DNA of 64,000 nucleotides from JAJNBA01 sp036281075 (GCA_036281075.1 DASUPO010000113.1:1-64000); one strand, 5' to 3'; numbered from the stretch's first letter, positions 24,018 to 33,241 are shown. Notes: generated by a model from the sequence alone, not told the origin. Numbers and translations: made by a program.

Positions 24018-26926
24018 CGGGGACGACCCCGAAGCAGAAGAAGCGCACGACCTCGGCACCGAAGGCGCGATCGACGTCGAAGACGAAGACGCGGGCGGGC
24101 CGCGAGACGCTGAAGCGCGAGCCGGTGTCGGCGAAGGCGAGCAAGCCGAAGCCCGACCTCGCGATCGTCCAGACGCAGGTATTCCGGGGGCCGAATTACT
24201 GGTCCTACGACCCGTGCATCCGGATGCTGGTGGACCTCGGATCGCTCGAGGAATGGCCGTCCCACCAGATCCCCGGGTTCAACGAGGGGCTCCTCGCGCT
24301 CCTGCCCGGCGTGGCCGAGCACTCGTGCTCCCTCGGCCGCCGCGGGGGGTTCGGCGAGCGGCTCGCGGACGGGACCTGGCTCGGCCACGTCGCCGAGCAC
24401 GTTGCGCTGGAGCTCCAGCGCGAGACCGGCGCGCACATCTCGCGAGGCAAGACGCGGAGCACCGGCGAGACCGGCCGGTACAACGTGATCTACGGGTACT
24501 GGGAGGAGACGGTCGGGGTCGAGGCGGGGAAGCTCGCTGTCCGGATCGTGAACCACGTCGTGAAGGCCGAGAAGGGCTTCGACTTCCAGGCCGAGCTCGA
24601 GCGGCTGATCAAGCTCGCCGAGCGCCGTGCGTTCGGGCCGTCGACCCAGGCGATCATCGACGAGGCCGCCTCCCGCGACATCCCCTGGATGCGGCTGAAC
24701 GAACGATCCCTGATCCAGCTCGGCCAGGGGAAGTACCAGCAGCGGATCCGCGCCACGATGACGTCGATCACGTCGGCCCTCGCCGTCGACGTCGCGTCCG
24801 ACAAGAAGATGACGAACCAGCTCCTCGCCGCCGCCGGGCTCCCCGTGCCGCGGAGCGAGGTCGTCCGGGACGCCGACGAGGCCGTCACCGCGGCCGGACG
24901 GTTCGGGTACCCGGTGGTCACGAAGCCGCTCGACGGCAACCACGGACGAGGGGTCTGCTTGAACCTGGCCGACGAGCGGGCCGTCCGGACCGGGTTCGAT
25001 CGCGCCCTCGAGCAGTCCCGCGACGGGCGGGTCGTCGTCGAGACGTTCGTCCGGGGGAGCGACTACCGCGTGCTCGTCGTGGGCGGCCGGATGGTCGCGA
25101 TCGCCGAGCGCGTGCCCGCGCACGTGACCGGCGACGGCGAGCACACGGTGCGGGAGCTCGTCGAGATCGCGAACCAGGACCCTCGTCGCGGGATCGGCCA
25201 CGAGAAGGTCCTCACGCGGATCACGGTCGACGCGAGGGCCGAGGAGTTCGTCGGATCGCAGGGCTTCGACATGGACGGCGTGCCGCCCGAGGGGGAGATG
25301 GTGCTGCTCGTGGCGACGGGGAACATGTCCACTGGCGGCATCTCGATCGATCGCACGTGGGAGGCGCACGAGGACAACGTCGAGATCGCCGAGGAGGCCG
25401 CCCGGGTCGTCGGGCTCGACGTCGCGGGGATCGACTTCCTCGCGCCCGACATCACGCTCCCGGTCCGGGAGGCGGGCGGCGCGATCGTGGAGGTGAACGC
25501 GGCGCCGGGCTTCCGGATGCACACGCACCCGACCGAGGGCGAGCCGCAGTACGTGGCGAAGCCCGTGATCGATGCCCTGTTCCCGCAGGGGACTCCGTCG
25601 CGGATCCCGATCATCGCGGTGACGGGTTCGAACGGGAAGACCACCACGACCCGGATGATCGCCCACATCTTCCGTGGCCTCGGACGGAAGGTCGGCATGA
25701 CGTCGACCGACGGCGTCTACATCGACGAGCGGCTCGTGAAGCGCGTGGACGCGTCCGGCCCGAAGTCGGCGCAGATGGTGCTGCAGAACCCCCGGGTGGA
25801 TATGGCCGTGTTCGAGGTGGCTCGCGGCGGGATCCTCCGCGAGGGCCTCGGGTACGGACGCAACGAGGTCGGGGTGGTGCTGAACGTGACGGGCGATCAC
25901 CTCGGCCTCCGGGAGGTGAACACGCTCGAGCAGCTCGCGGCGGTGAAGCAGGTCGTGGTCGAGGCGGTGCCCAAGACGGGCTGGGCGGTCCTGAACGCCG
26001 ACGACCCGCTCGTGCTCGAGATGCGCCGGCACTGCAGCGGCGGCGCGATCCTGTTCTCGATGGAGAAGAACGAGTTCGTCGATCGCTGGGTGCGCCGTGG
26101 CCGGAAGGCGGTCGTCCTGGAGCAGGGGCCGCTCGGCGAGCTGATGGTCCTGAAGGAGGGGCGCCGCTCGTCGCCGATCGCCTACGTGCACATGCTCCCG
26201 TCGACCTTCGACGGGCGCGCCCGGATGATGGTGCAGAACGCGATGGCGGCGGCCGCAGCGGCGCACGCGGCGGGGGCGCACCTCCACGACATCCGACAGG
26301 GGCTCCGGTCCTTCACGACGTCGATCTACCAGGCGCCGGGGCGGCTCAACGTGTTCGAGCTCCACGGGATCAAGGTGATCCTCGACTACGCGCACAACGC
26401 GGCCGGCTTGCGGACGCTCGGGGACTTCGTGGACCGGGTGGCCTCTGATTCGGCGATCCCGGAGCGTCCCGGAGAGGCTGCGCGCGCGGCGAACCTCGTC
26501 GTCGGCGTGGTGGCCACCGCCGGCGACCGACGCGACGAGGACATGCGTGAGCTGGGCCGCGTCGCCGCGAGGCACTTCGACGTCGTGATCGTTCGCGAGG
26601 ACAGGAACCCGCGCGGACGCGAGCGGGGCGAGACCGGCGGCCTGGTCGCGGACGGCGTTCGCGAGGCGATGCGGACCGGCCCCGCGCGCGCCGGCACCGT
26701 CGAGGTGATCCCCGACGAGATGGAGGCCGCGCGGAAGGCGCTCGACCGCGCGCGGCCGGGCGACGTGGTGGTGCTCTGCGTGGACTACGCGACGGAGGTC
26801 TACAAGGAGCTCGAGCGGCGGCGCGGGACCGCGACGCCGGCGGCCCTCCGGCCGTCGGAGCGCGGGCTGATCGAGGCGGTCGGCGGCGACGTCGACCTGA
26901 TCGACCTGACGTCGGTCCCGCGGTAG
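24014..26926 (+). CDS. cphA: Cyanophycin synthetase CphA1
   Basis: Polymerises Asp and Arg into cyanophycin, a nitrogen reserve. Three domains are visible: the N-terminal domain (about residues 50-215, starting VFRGPNYWSYDP), an ATP-grasp domain (about 255-500, with TKPLDGNHGRGVC and EVNAAPGFRMH) and a Mur-ligase-like domain (from about 530, P-loop TGSNGKTTTTRM). At 970 residues it is longer than usual CphA; the excess is a Lys/Thr/Ser-rich tail over the first 50 residues. The GTG start overlaps the cphB stop. Confidence 0.95.
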   Translation: MTGTTPKQKKRTTSAPKARSTSKTKTRAGRETLKREPVSAKASKPKPDLAIVQTQVFRGPNYWSYDPCIRMLVDLGSLEEWPSHQIPGFNEGLLALLPGVAEHSCSLGRRGGFGERLADGTWLGHVAEHVALELQRETGAHISRGKTRSTGETGRYNVIYGYWEETVGVEAGKLAVRIVNHVVKAEKGFDFQAELERLIKLAERRAFGPSTQAIIDEAASRDIPWMRLNERSLIQLGQGKYQQRIRATMTSITSALAVDVASDKKMTNQLLAAAGLPVPRSEVVRDADEAVTAAGRFGYPVVTKPLDGNHGRGVCLNLADERAVRTGFDRALEQSRDGRVVVETFVRGSDYRVLVVGGRMVAIAERVPAHVTGDGEHTVRELVEIANQDPRRGIGHEKVLTRITVDARAEEFVGSQGFDMDGVPPEGEMVLLVATGNMSTGGISIDRTWEAHEDNVEIAEEAARVVGLDVAGIDFLAPDITLPVREAGGAIVEVNAAPGFRMHTHPTEGEPQYVAKPVIDALFPQGTPSRIPIIAVTGSNGKTTTTRMIAHIFRGLGRKVGMTSTDGVYIDERLVKRVDASGPKSAQMVLQNPRVDMAVFEVARGGILREGLGYGRNEVGVVLNVTGDHLGLREVNTLEQLAAVKQVVVEAVPKTGWAVLNADDPLVLEMRRHCSGGAILFSMEKNEFVDRWVRRGRKAVVLEQGPLGELMVLKEGRRSSPIAYVHMLPSTFDGRARMMVQNAMAAAAAAHAAGAHLHDIRQGLRSFTTSIYQAPGRLNVFELHGIKVILDYAHNAAGLRTLGDFVDRVASDSAIPERPGEAARAANLVVGVVATAGDRRDEDMRELGRVAARHFDVVIVREDRNPRGRERGETGGLVADGVREAMRTGPARAGTVEVIPDEMEAARKALDRARPGDVVVLCVDYATEVYKELERRRGTATPAALRPSERGLIEAVGGDVDLIDLTSVPR

Positions 26927-26930
26927 GCTC

Positions 26931-27269
26931 GTGGACACGCGCGTGATCGCGGCCGTTCTCGAACGACGGCGAGCCGAGCTCGCCGGCGAGCTGGGCGTGG
27001 TGACGACGGTCGAGCGCGACCCGGACGCGTCGGTGTCGTTCGGGAAGCGGGTCGGCGACGGAACGACCGAGGCGGTCGATCGGCTGAACCGGGTCGGGAC
27101 CGCGAAGGAGCTGGAGGCGATGCTCCGCGACGTCGAACGCGCGCTCGCGAAGATCGACGACGGGACGTACGGGATCTGCGACCGGTGCGGTCGGCTGATC
27201 CCGGAGGCGCGGCTCGAGGCTCGTCCGTGGTCGGTCCGGTGCGTCGACTGCGCGGCACTCGGGGGCTAG
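26931..27269 (+). CDS. TraR/DksA-family zinc finger protein
   Basis: 112 residues: an N-terminal helical hairpin followed by a four-cysteine zinc finger, GICDRCGRLI then VRCVDCAALGG, as in DksA/TraR and actinobacterial RbpA/CarD-era DksA-like proteins. Such proteins can bind RNA polymerase in its secondary channel, but many actinobacterial members are uncharacterised. GTG start four bases after the cphA stop; likely co-transcribed with the cyanophycin genes. Confidence 0.85.
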   Translation: MDTRVIAAVLERRRAELAGELGVVTTVERDPDASVSFGKRVGDGTTEAVDRLNRVGTAKELEAMLRDVERALAKIDDGTYGICDRCGRLIPEARLEARPWSVRCVDCAALGG

Positions 27270-27275
27270 CCCGCC

Positions 27276-28046
27276 GTGGACGTGGCGGACGCGGTCGCCG
27301 GGATCGTCCGCGGCGCCGGGCGCGCCGGCGTCTTCCTCGACGTCGATGGAACGCTCGCGCCGATCGTGCCGCGGCCGGAGCTCGCCGCGGTGCTGCCGGA
27401 GGTCCCGGAGCTGCTCGTCCGGCTCGCGCGGCGCGTCGGGATCGTCGCCGTCGTGTCGGGCCGGCCGTCCGAGCAGGTCCGGGCGCTCGTCGACGCGGAC
27501 GGCGTGGTGGTCGTCGGGACCCACGGCCTCGAGGACGAGCCGGACATGCGACCGGAGGTCCTCGCGGCGATCGAGGCGGCGGCGGGGGCCGTCGGCGCAT
27601 GGGTGGAGCCGAAGGGCGCCGCCGTCGCCGTCCACTTCCGAGGCCTGAACGATCCCGAGGCGGCCGCGGCCGCCGCGGAGCCCGCGCTCGCGGCGGTCGC
27701 GGCGGCCCACGGCCTCGAGCTGCTCGGCGGGAAGCGGATCATCGAGCTGACGCCTCCGGGGCCGCGGAAGGGCGGCGCCGTCGCGCGCCTCACGCGGGAG
27801 CGTGATCTCCGTGCGGTCCTGTTCGCCGGCGACGACGTCGGGGACCTGGACGCGTTCGCGGTGCTACGGCGGCTCCGTGCCGAGGGGATCTGGACCTGCG
27901 GTATCGCTTCGCGTGGTCGGGAGACCGCGCCGGAGGTGCTCGCAGCCGCCGACGTCGCGGTGGACGGTCCGGAGGGAGTCGCTGCGCTCCTCGGCGCACT
28001 CGCCGACGAGCTGAACGGCGCGGAAGGATCGCTTGGTTCGCGATGA
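27276..28046 (+). CDS. otsB: Trehalose-6-phosphate phosphatase
   Basis: HAD-superfamily phosphatase, 256 residues, that dephosphorylates trehalose 6-phosphate. Motif I is FLDVDGTLAPI (nucleophile and acid/base Asp), motif II lies in VVSGRPSEQV, the conserved lysine in KGGAV, and motif IV is FAGDDVGDLDAF. GTG start six bases after the DksA-like gene. The matching synthase otsA lies on the opposite strand, 300 bases downstream. Confidence 0.93.
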   Translation: MDVADAVAGIVRGAGRAGVFLDVDGTLAPIVPRPELAAVLPEVPELLVRLARRVGIVAVVSGRPSEQVRALVDADGVVVVGTHGLEDEPDMRPEVLAAIEAAAGAVGAWVEPKGAAVAVHFRGLNDPEAAAAAAEPALAAVAAAHGLELLGGKRIIELTPPGPRKGGAVARLTRERDLRAVLFAGDDVGDLDAFAVLRRLRAEGIWTCGIASRGRETAPEVLAAADVAVDGPEGVAALLGALADELNGAEGSLGSR

Positions 28047-28306
28047 ACCTCATCTCCGAACTCGCTGGCCTGATCTACGGCGTGCTTGACATCAGTCAGG
28101 GTCTCTCCGACCCGAGGGCAAGAACACGCCTCGACGGGTTCGTGGACGCACTCGTCGAAGCAGGGGCGGACCGTGGGATCCATCGGTCGGGACCCGATGC
28201 GGTCGCATGTGGAGCAGCCGTACTCGTGTTTCGGGATGCAGGAAAGGAACTCGACGAGGCCGCGCTCGAAGACATCGAGCGCGTACGTCCATGCATGAAG
28301 TCTTGA
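28043..28306 (+). CDS. Small hypothetical protein after otsB
   Basis: 87 residues starting MNLISELAGL; the ATG overlaps the otsB stop by four bases (ATGA), the same junction used by many real gene pairs here. Base composition is less GC-rich than its neighbours and codon use is less biased, so it may be a recent or weakly expressed gene. No family recognised; aligned antisense frames of similar length exist. Confidence 0.4.
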   Translation: MNLISELAGLIYGVLDISQGLSDPRARTRLDGFVDALVEAGADRGIHRSGPDAVACGAAVLVFRDAGKELDEAALEDIERVRPCMKS

Positions 28307-28347
28307 CTGCCTCCTGACGTTCGCTGCTCGCAGGCCTGACGAATGAC

Positions 28348-29808
28348 CTAGAGCTCGGGCGGGCGAACCTCGTCGATCGCGCGGAGCTGGGCCGCGAGCC
28401 ACGTGGCCGGCGTGTGCGAGAGCGCCGACCGCTGGAGACCGCGCGCGCGGCGCCGTCGCTCCTCCTCCGGCATCGACAGCGCCTCCTCGATCGCTTCGGC
28501 CGTCTCCGAGAGGTCGAACGGGTTGATCGCGAGCGCGTGCCGGCCCAGGCGGCCGAACGCGCCGGCGTTCCGCGACAGGATCAGCGCGCCGCCGCGAGTG
28601 TTCACGACCGGACCCTCCATCGCCACGAGGTTCATGCCGTCGTGGACCGGGTTCACGAGCATCGCGTCGTAGCGGTCGTACGCGGCCACGGCGTAGGTGA
28701 AGTCCTCCTGCACCTTCAGCACGATCGGCGTCCAGTCCTCTTTCCCGTACGTCGCGTTGATGCGATCCGCCGCGGCCCGGCAGTCGGCCCCGTAGTCCCG
28801 GTACACCGGAACCTCCTCGCGCGACGGGCTGAGCAGCGCGAGGAAGACGACCCGCCCGCGCCACTCGCGATGCTTCTGCAGGAGGAGCTCGAACGCGAGG
28901 AAGCCGCGCAGGATGTTCTTCGACGGCTCGAGCCGGTCCACCCGGAGGAGCAGCTTCCGATCGCCTCGGAGCTTCTCGATCTGCGCCCGGAGGCGAGCGG
29001 CCCGGTCGCTGGCCGCCGCGTCGCGGATCTCCTGGGCGCCGACCGCCACGGGGAACGAGCGGACCTGCACCTCTCGCCCATCCACGTCGGCGCGGTGCGC
29101 GCGGATGTCGACGTGCACGTCCTCGAGCTCGCGCGCGGACAGCAGGAAGTTCTCGCCCCACTGTCGGCCCTGGAAGCCGACCACGTCCGCCCCGAGCATC
29201 CCGCGCAGGATCGAGTTCCGCATGTCGACCGGCAGCGTCCGCAGGTAGGTGCGGCCGGCGAACGGCGTGTGGGAGAAGTGCAGGATCCGCGCGTCAGGGA
29301 CGATCTCGCGGAGCATCCGCGGGACGAGCGTCAGGTGATAGTCCTGGATCAGGAAGACCGGATCGTGGCGCGCCTCCGCGGCGAGCAGGCGCGCGAACGC
29401 GCGGTTCGCCTCGACGTAGTCCTCCCACTCGTGCTCGGTCCGGTCGCCGAAGGACGGCGTCCGCGCGATGTCCCAGAGGTAGTGGTGCACGAACCACAGG
29501 ATCCCGTTCGCGATCCCGTTGTAGTAGCCGTCGTAGCGGTCCGGCGGGATGTCGACGTATCGCACGCGCTGCGCCGCTCCCTCGAGCTTGCGTCCGCGGG
29601 GCGCGACCTCCCGGTCCGCGTCCGTCGCGGCGGCGGCCACCCAGGTGGCGTCGTCGCGCTCCAGGACGCCGCCGAGCACGGTGACGAGGCCTCCCGAGCC
29701 TCGATTCGCGACGAGCTTCCCGTCCTCACCGCGTTCGAATCGCACGGGTCCGCGGTTGGACGCGACCACGATGGCGGATTCCATCGCGGAGTGCGTGGTG
29801 GACACCAT
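28348..29808 (-). CDS. otsA: Trehalose-6-phosphate synthase (GT20)
   Basis: Makes trehalose 6-phosphate from UDP-glucose (or another NDP-glucose) and glucose 6-phosphate. The 486-residue protein has VVASNRGPV and GSGGLVTVL at the N-terminus, IQDYHLTLVPRMLR, HTPFAG, VDRLEPSKNI and NPVHDGMNLVAMEG, all typical of GT20. I chose ATG 29808: a GGGAGG sits nine bases before it but is directly adjacent to the alternative ATG at 29817. Convergent with the otsB group. Confidence 0.93.
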   Translation of the reverse strand: MVSTTHSAMESAIVVASNRGPVRFERGEDGKLVANRGSGGLVTVLGGVLERDDATWVAAAATDADREVAPRGRKLEGAAQRVRYVDIPPDRYDGYYNGIANGILWFVHHYLWDIARTPSFGDRTEHEWEDYVEANRAFARLLAAEARHDPVFLIQDYHLTLVPRMLREIVPDARILHFSHTPFAGRTYLRTLPVDMRNSILRGMLGADVVGFQGRQWGENFLLSARELEDVHVDIRAHRADVDGREVQVRSFPVAVGAQEIRDAAASDRAARLRAQIEKLRGDRKLLLRVDRLEPSKNILRGFLAFELLLQKHREWRGRVVFLALLSPSREEVPVYRDYGADCRAAADRINATYGKEDWTPIVLKVQEDFTYAVAAYDRYDAMLVNPVHDGMNLVAMEGPVVNTRGGALILSRNAGAFGRLGRHALAINPFDLSETAEAIEEALSMPEEERRRRARGLQRSALSHTPATWLAAQLRAIDEVRPPEL

Positions 29809-29854
29809 CGGGACCATCCTCCCAGGCCGGCGTCGGTCGCGCAGACGGGCAACG

Positions 29855-31561
29855 TCAGGCGGGCGTTCGGTCCGCGTCGCGGACCGCGCGGACCAGGCGC
29901 CGGACCTCGGCCGGTCCCGGCATGCGAGCGTCCTTGCTCCGGAGCCAGCGGAACGCCTGCGCGCGCTGCGCGAGCGCCGTGATCCCGACGACGTCGCCGG
30001 GGGAGGACGTCTTCAACATCCCGCGCAGGGCCCGCATCTCGTCCGGGTAGACGGGAATGTCGTGCTTGCCGGCGCGGGCGGCCCCCTCGCGGAGACGGGC
30101 GATCACGTCCTCCCGGGATCGCCCGCGCAGGTACTTCAACTGCTCCGCGATCGCGAGGTGGTCGACACCCAGCGCCGCACGGACCGCGAACCCGTGCAGG
30201 ATCGCGTCGGTCCGATCCCCCGCGGTGCCGATCGCGAGCCAGATCTCGCTCCGGGGCCGGCGGAGGCCACGGAGGATCTCGACGAGCCCGTCCATCCCGG
30301 CCTCGTTGTGCGCGTAGTCGAGGACGATCACCCGTCGGTCCAGCCAGAATAGGTTCGTCCTGCCGGGGTTCTTCGTGGGGTCGAGAACGAACGTCCGGAG
30401 GCCCTTCGCGACGCTCCGCGGCGGCAGGCCGACGCCGAGGCCGGCGGCCGCCGCCGCGAGCGCGTTCTGCGTGTACATGCGCGAGAGCCCCGCGAGCGTC
30501 ATCGGCACGCGCTCGAGCGCCACGAGCGGGTGGACCGTCGACCCCTCGATCCACACGATCGTCCCGTCGAGGACGGTCATCGCGCGGCCGCCCTCGGCGA
30601 GCGCGTCCCGGAGCGCCGGGTGCCTCGGGTCGAGCGAGAACAGCCACGACCGTCCGGTCGCGCCCCGGCGCATCGCGAGGACCCGCGGATCGTCCGCGTT
30701 CAGCACGTCCCAGCCGTCCGGCCGCGTGATCCGCGTGACGGTCGCCTTGACCTCGGCCAGCTGGTCGACCGTCGTGATCCCGTGCAGGTCGAGGTGGTCG
30801 GCGGAGACGTTCGTGACGACCGCGACGTCGTTGTGCTGCACGCCGATCCCACGCAGCAGGATCCCGCCGCGCGCGGTCTCCAACACGGCGACGTCGGGGC
30901 GTTGGGCGAGGGCCGTCGCCGCCCCGCCGAAGCCGGAGTAGTCGCCCTTCTTCACGAGCCGGCCGTCGCGGTAGACGCCGTCGGTGGACGAGAACGCGAC
31001 CCGCCGCCCCGCCGTCGTCACGAGGTGGGCGAGGAGCCGCGTCGTCGTCGTCTTCCCGTTCGTGCCGGTCACCTGGACCACGGGCACCTCCGGCTCCGGG
31101 ACGGAGGGTTCCTCGCCGGGTTCCGCGGCCTCGACGGCGCGGGCGGCCTCCGCGAGCACGCGTGGCGCCGATCGTCGGAGCAGGACGGCCATCGCGTCGG
31201 CCACCGCGCGCGCGAGCGCCTCCGCCGCTCCGCGGCGACGCCACGGGAAGGCCACGACCACGACCCCGCTGCGGGCGTCCGTCCGACCGCGGATCGCGAG
31301 CCGCCGGGTCCCGACCGCGGCCGCGATCCGCTTCGTCACGGCCACCGCGATCCGGGCCGTCGCGCGCAGCCGCCGTTCGCTGCCGGCCACGCCCGGCTCG
31401 ATCCCTCGGAGGCCGATCGCGCTCGCGACGGCCGCGACCTTCGACGCGTCGGCGCCCACCCATCCGGGGACGTCGAGCGTGAGCTTCACGGCGGGCCGCG
31501 GGAAGTAGAGGTTCGGTCCCTCCAGCACGCGGAGCTCGACCGTGCGGGCGGGCGCCGCCAC
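29855..31561 (-). CDS. CphA-like Mur ligase lacking the ATP-grasp domain
   Basis: 568 residues. The first 130 resemble the CphA N-terminal domain (VLEGPNLYFPRPAVKLTLD against RGPNYWSYDPCIRMLVD in CphA here). Then, with no ATP-grasp domain between, comes a complete Mur-ligase-like domain: P-loop TGTNGKTTTT (165-174), SSTDGVYRDG, ETARGGILLRG, NVSADHLDLHG, and a C-terminal domain with LDYAHNEAG. The corresponding motifs of CphA are nearly identical. It probably ligates an amino acid to an acidic substrate with ATP. It lies 10 bases from, and follows, the pterin dehydratase gene; GTG start. Confidence 0.85.
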   Translation of the reverse strand: MAAPARTVELRVLEGPNLYFPRPAVKLTLDVPGWVGADASKVAAVASAIGLRGIEPGVAGSERRLRATARIAVAVTKRIAAAVGTRRLAIRGRTDARSGVVVVAFPWRRRGAAEALARAVADAMAVLLRRSAPRVLAEAARAVEAAEPGEEPSVPEPEVPVVQVTGTNGKTTTTRLLAHLVTTAGRRVAFSSTDGVYRDGRLVKKGDYSGFGGAATALAQRPDVAVLETARGGILLRGIGVQHNDVAVVTNVSADHLDLHGITTVDQLAEVKATVTRITRPDGWDVLNADDPRVLAMRRGATGRSWLFSLDPRHPALRDALAEGGRAMTVLDGTIVWIEGSTVHPLVALERVPMTLAGLSRMYTQNALAAAAAGLGVGLPPRSVAKGLRTFVLDPTKNPGRTNLFWLDRRVIVLDYAHNEAGMDGLVEILRGLRRPRSEIWLAIGTAGDRTDAILHGFAVRAALGVDHLAIAEQLKYLRGRSREDVIARLREGAARAGKHDIPVYPDEMRALRGMLKTSSPGDVVGITALAQRAQAFRWLRSKDARMPGPAEVRRLVRAVRDADRTPA

Positions 31562-31564
31562 GGA

Positions 31565-31858
31565 TCAGCCGCCGGCGGTGTCGGTTGCTGCGTCGATGTC
31601 GGCCGCCAGCTCCACGTCTTTCTCCGTGACGCCGCCCTCGTCGTGGGTCGACAGGGAGATCACCACGCGGTTGTAGTGGATCTCGATGTCGGGGTGGTGT
31701 CCGGCGGCCTCGGCGAGTTCCGCGACGACGTTCACGAACGCGATCGCGCCCGTGAACCCCGGGAAGCGGAACTCCTTGTGGATCGCGTTCCCCAGGTGCT
31801 TCCACCCGTCGCGGTCGTCGAGGAACAGGCGGAGCTCACCGTCGGTCAGTTTCGTCAT
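31565..31858 (-). CDS. Pterin-4a-carbinolamine dehydratase
   Basis: 97-residue PCD/DCoH family enzyme that regenerates quinonoid dihydropterin. The signature GHHPDIEIHYNRVVI includes the catalytic histidines. No pterin-dependent hydroxylase is visible nearby; family members also have other roles, such as molybdopterin-related or RuBisCO-associated ones. Its start lies inside the 3' end of the MFS gene (23-base overlap). Confidence 0.92.
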   Translation of the reverse strand: MTKLTDGELRLFLDDRDGWKHLGNAIHKEFRFPGFTGAIAFVNVVAELAEAAGHHPDIEIHYNRVVISLSTHDEGGVTEKDVELAADIDAATDTAGG

Positions 31859-33152
31859 GCGGCGCAGCGTAACGTGAGGTGGCATCGGGCGCGCGAGCCC
31901 GGCGCAGCTCCGGGTAGACGGACGCCACGAGGAGGGCACCGACGATGCACGCGATCCCGCCCGAGATCACGCTGAAGACCGGCGACGTGACGCCGGCGAC
32001 CAGGCCCGCCTCGAGGTCGCCGAGCCGCGGCCCGCCGGTGACGACGAGGATGTGGATCCCGAACAGGCGCCCCCGCAGGTGCTCGGGGGCGGAGACCTGC
32101 AGGATCGTCGTGCGGAAGATCGCGCTGATCACGTCCGCCCAGCCGGCCGCCGCGAGCGCGACCAGCGCGACCCAGAGCTGGTCCGAGAGGCCGAACGCGA
32201 TGATCGCGAGGCCCCAGGCGATCACCGACACGATCACCGCGCGACCTTGCCGCAGGACCAGCCCGGTCCAGCCGCTCGTCAGGGCGCCCAGCAGCGCGCC
32301 GACCGCGAGCGCCGCGAACAGGAACCCGATCGCCTCCTGCTGCTGGTCGAAGCGCTGGACGATCAGGAACGGGAAGAGCACACGCGGCAGGCCGAAGACC
32401 ATCGCGATCAGGTCGATCACGAAGGTCGACATGATAAGCCGGTGCCGTCGCGCGAAAGAGAACCCCTCCCGGATCGCGCGCCACCCGGTATCGGTGTGGT
32501 CCCCCCGCGCCGGCGGCATCGGTCGCACGAACCAAGCCGCCGCGAACATGCACCCGATCGAGACGAGGTCGACCGTGTACGCGACCCGGACGCCACCCCC
32601 CGCGATCACGAGCCCGGCGAGGAGCGGCCCGACCAGCGCCGCCGAGTTCCACACGACCTGGTTCAGCGCCTGGGCCGCGGGCAGCAGCGGCGGGTCGACG
32701 ACCCGCGCGGTGATCGCCGACCGGGTCGGGCCGTCGATCGCGCTGCTCGCGGCCAGCACCGCGAGCCCGACGTAGATCAGCCAGAGCGGCGGCGAGCCCG
32801 AGATCGCGCCGGTGAGCAGGATCCCGGAGCCGACAGCGAGGCCGACCTGTGCCGCCATCAGCAACCGCCGTCGGTCAACGGCGTCGAGGATCGCGCCGCC
32901 GCCGAGCGCCCCGGCGAGGAGGCCCACGACGTACGCGAGCCCGGTGGCGCCGACCGCCGCCTCGGATCCGGTCAGGTCGGTGACCTGGACGAACACCGCG
33001 ACGAGCGTGAACTGGCTCCCCGTGGCGGTGACGAGCAGTCCGAGCCAGATCAGGCGGAAGTCCCGTGAGGCGCGGAGGGGCGAGACGTCGATCGCGAGCC
33101 GGCGGAGGCGGCCCCTCGTCCTTCGCGCGGGCTCGTCCGTCGTTCCGGTCAC
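31836..33152 (-). CDS. MFS transporter (EntS-like)
   Basis: 438-residue major facilitator with twelve predicted membrane segments. Loop motif DAVDRRRLLMAAQ after the second/third helix and the pattern of the N-terminal half fit the MFS_3/EntS exporter group. Substrate unknown. Six bases separate a TAGCGT hexamer from the GTG start. The 3' end overlaps the pterin dehydratase gene. Confidence 0.85.
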   Translation of the reverse strand: MTGTTDEPARRTRGRLRRLAIDVSPLRASRDFRLIWLGLLVTATGSQFTLVAVFVQVTDLTGSEAAVGATGLAYVVGLLAGALGGGAILDAVDRRRLLMAAQVGLAVGSGILLTGAISGSPPLWLIYVGLAVLAASSAIDGPTRSAITARVVDPPLLPAAQALNQVVWNSAALVGPLLAGLVIAGGGVRVAYTVDLVSIGCMFAAAWFVRPMPPARGDHTDTGWRAIREGFSFARRHRLIMSTFVIDLIAMVFGLPRVLFPFLIVQRFDQQQEAIGFLFAALAVGALLGALTSGWTGLVLRQGRAVIVSVIAWGLAIIAFGLSDQLWVALVALAAAGWADVISAIFRTTILQVSAPEHLRGRLFGIHILVVTGGPRLGDLEAGLVAGVTSPVFSVISGGIACIVGALLVASVYPELRRARAPDATSRYAAPHDETDRR

Positions 33153-33158
33153 GGTCCG

Positions 33159-33164
33159 ACGCTA
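33159..33164 (-). promoter_or_regulatory. -10 element of MFS operon
   Basis: TAGCGT on the minus strand, six bases before GTG 33152. Confidence 0.5.
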
Positions 33165-33241
33165 GCAATCCGTGCCGGCCGGTCGGACTTCCTAGCCAAT
33201 ACGAGGGACGAGGTCTATCCTGCGCGCTGGAGGTGGTGGGG

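Noticed and set aside
26924..26929. TAGGCT just before the DksA-like gene as a -10 element
   Set aside because: Only one base separates it from the GTG, and TAG is simply the cphA stop codon; spacing does not fit transcription of the start codon.
23891..26938. Open frame of about 1000 codons antisense to cphA
   Set aside because: Composition (Arg, Asp, His, Pro, Val rich, no domain) is that of a mirror frame of a high-GC gene; cphA on the other strand has complete domains.
28092..28298. Minus-strand ORFs of 66 codons opposite the small gene after otsB
   Set aside because: No start signal and low-complexity Arg-rich products; the plus frame has an ATGA junction with otsB.
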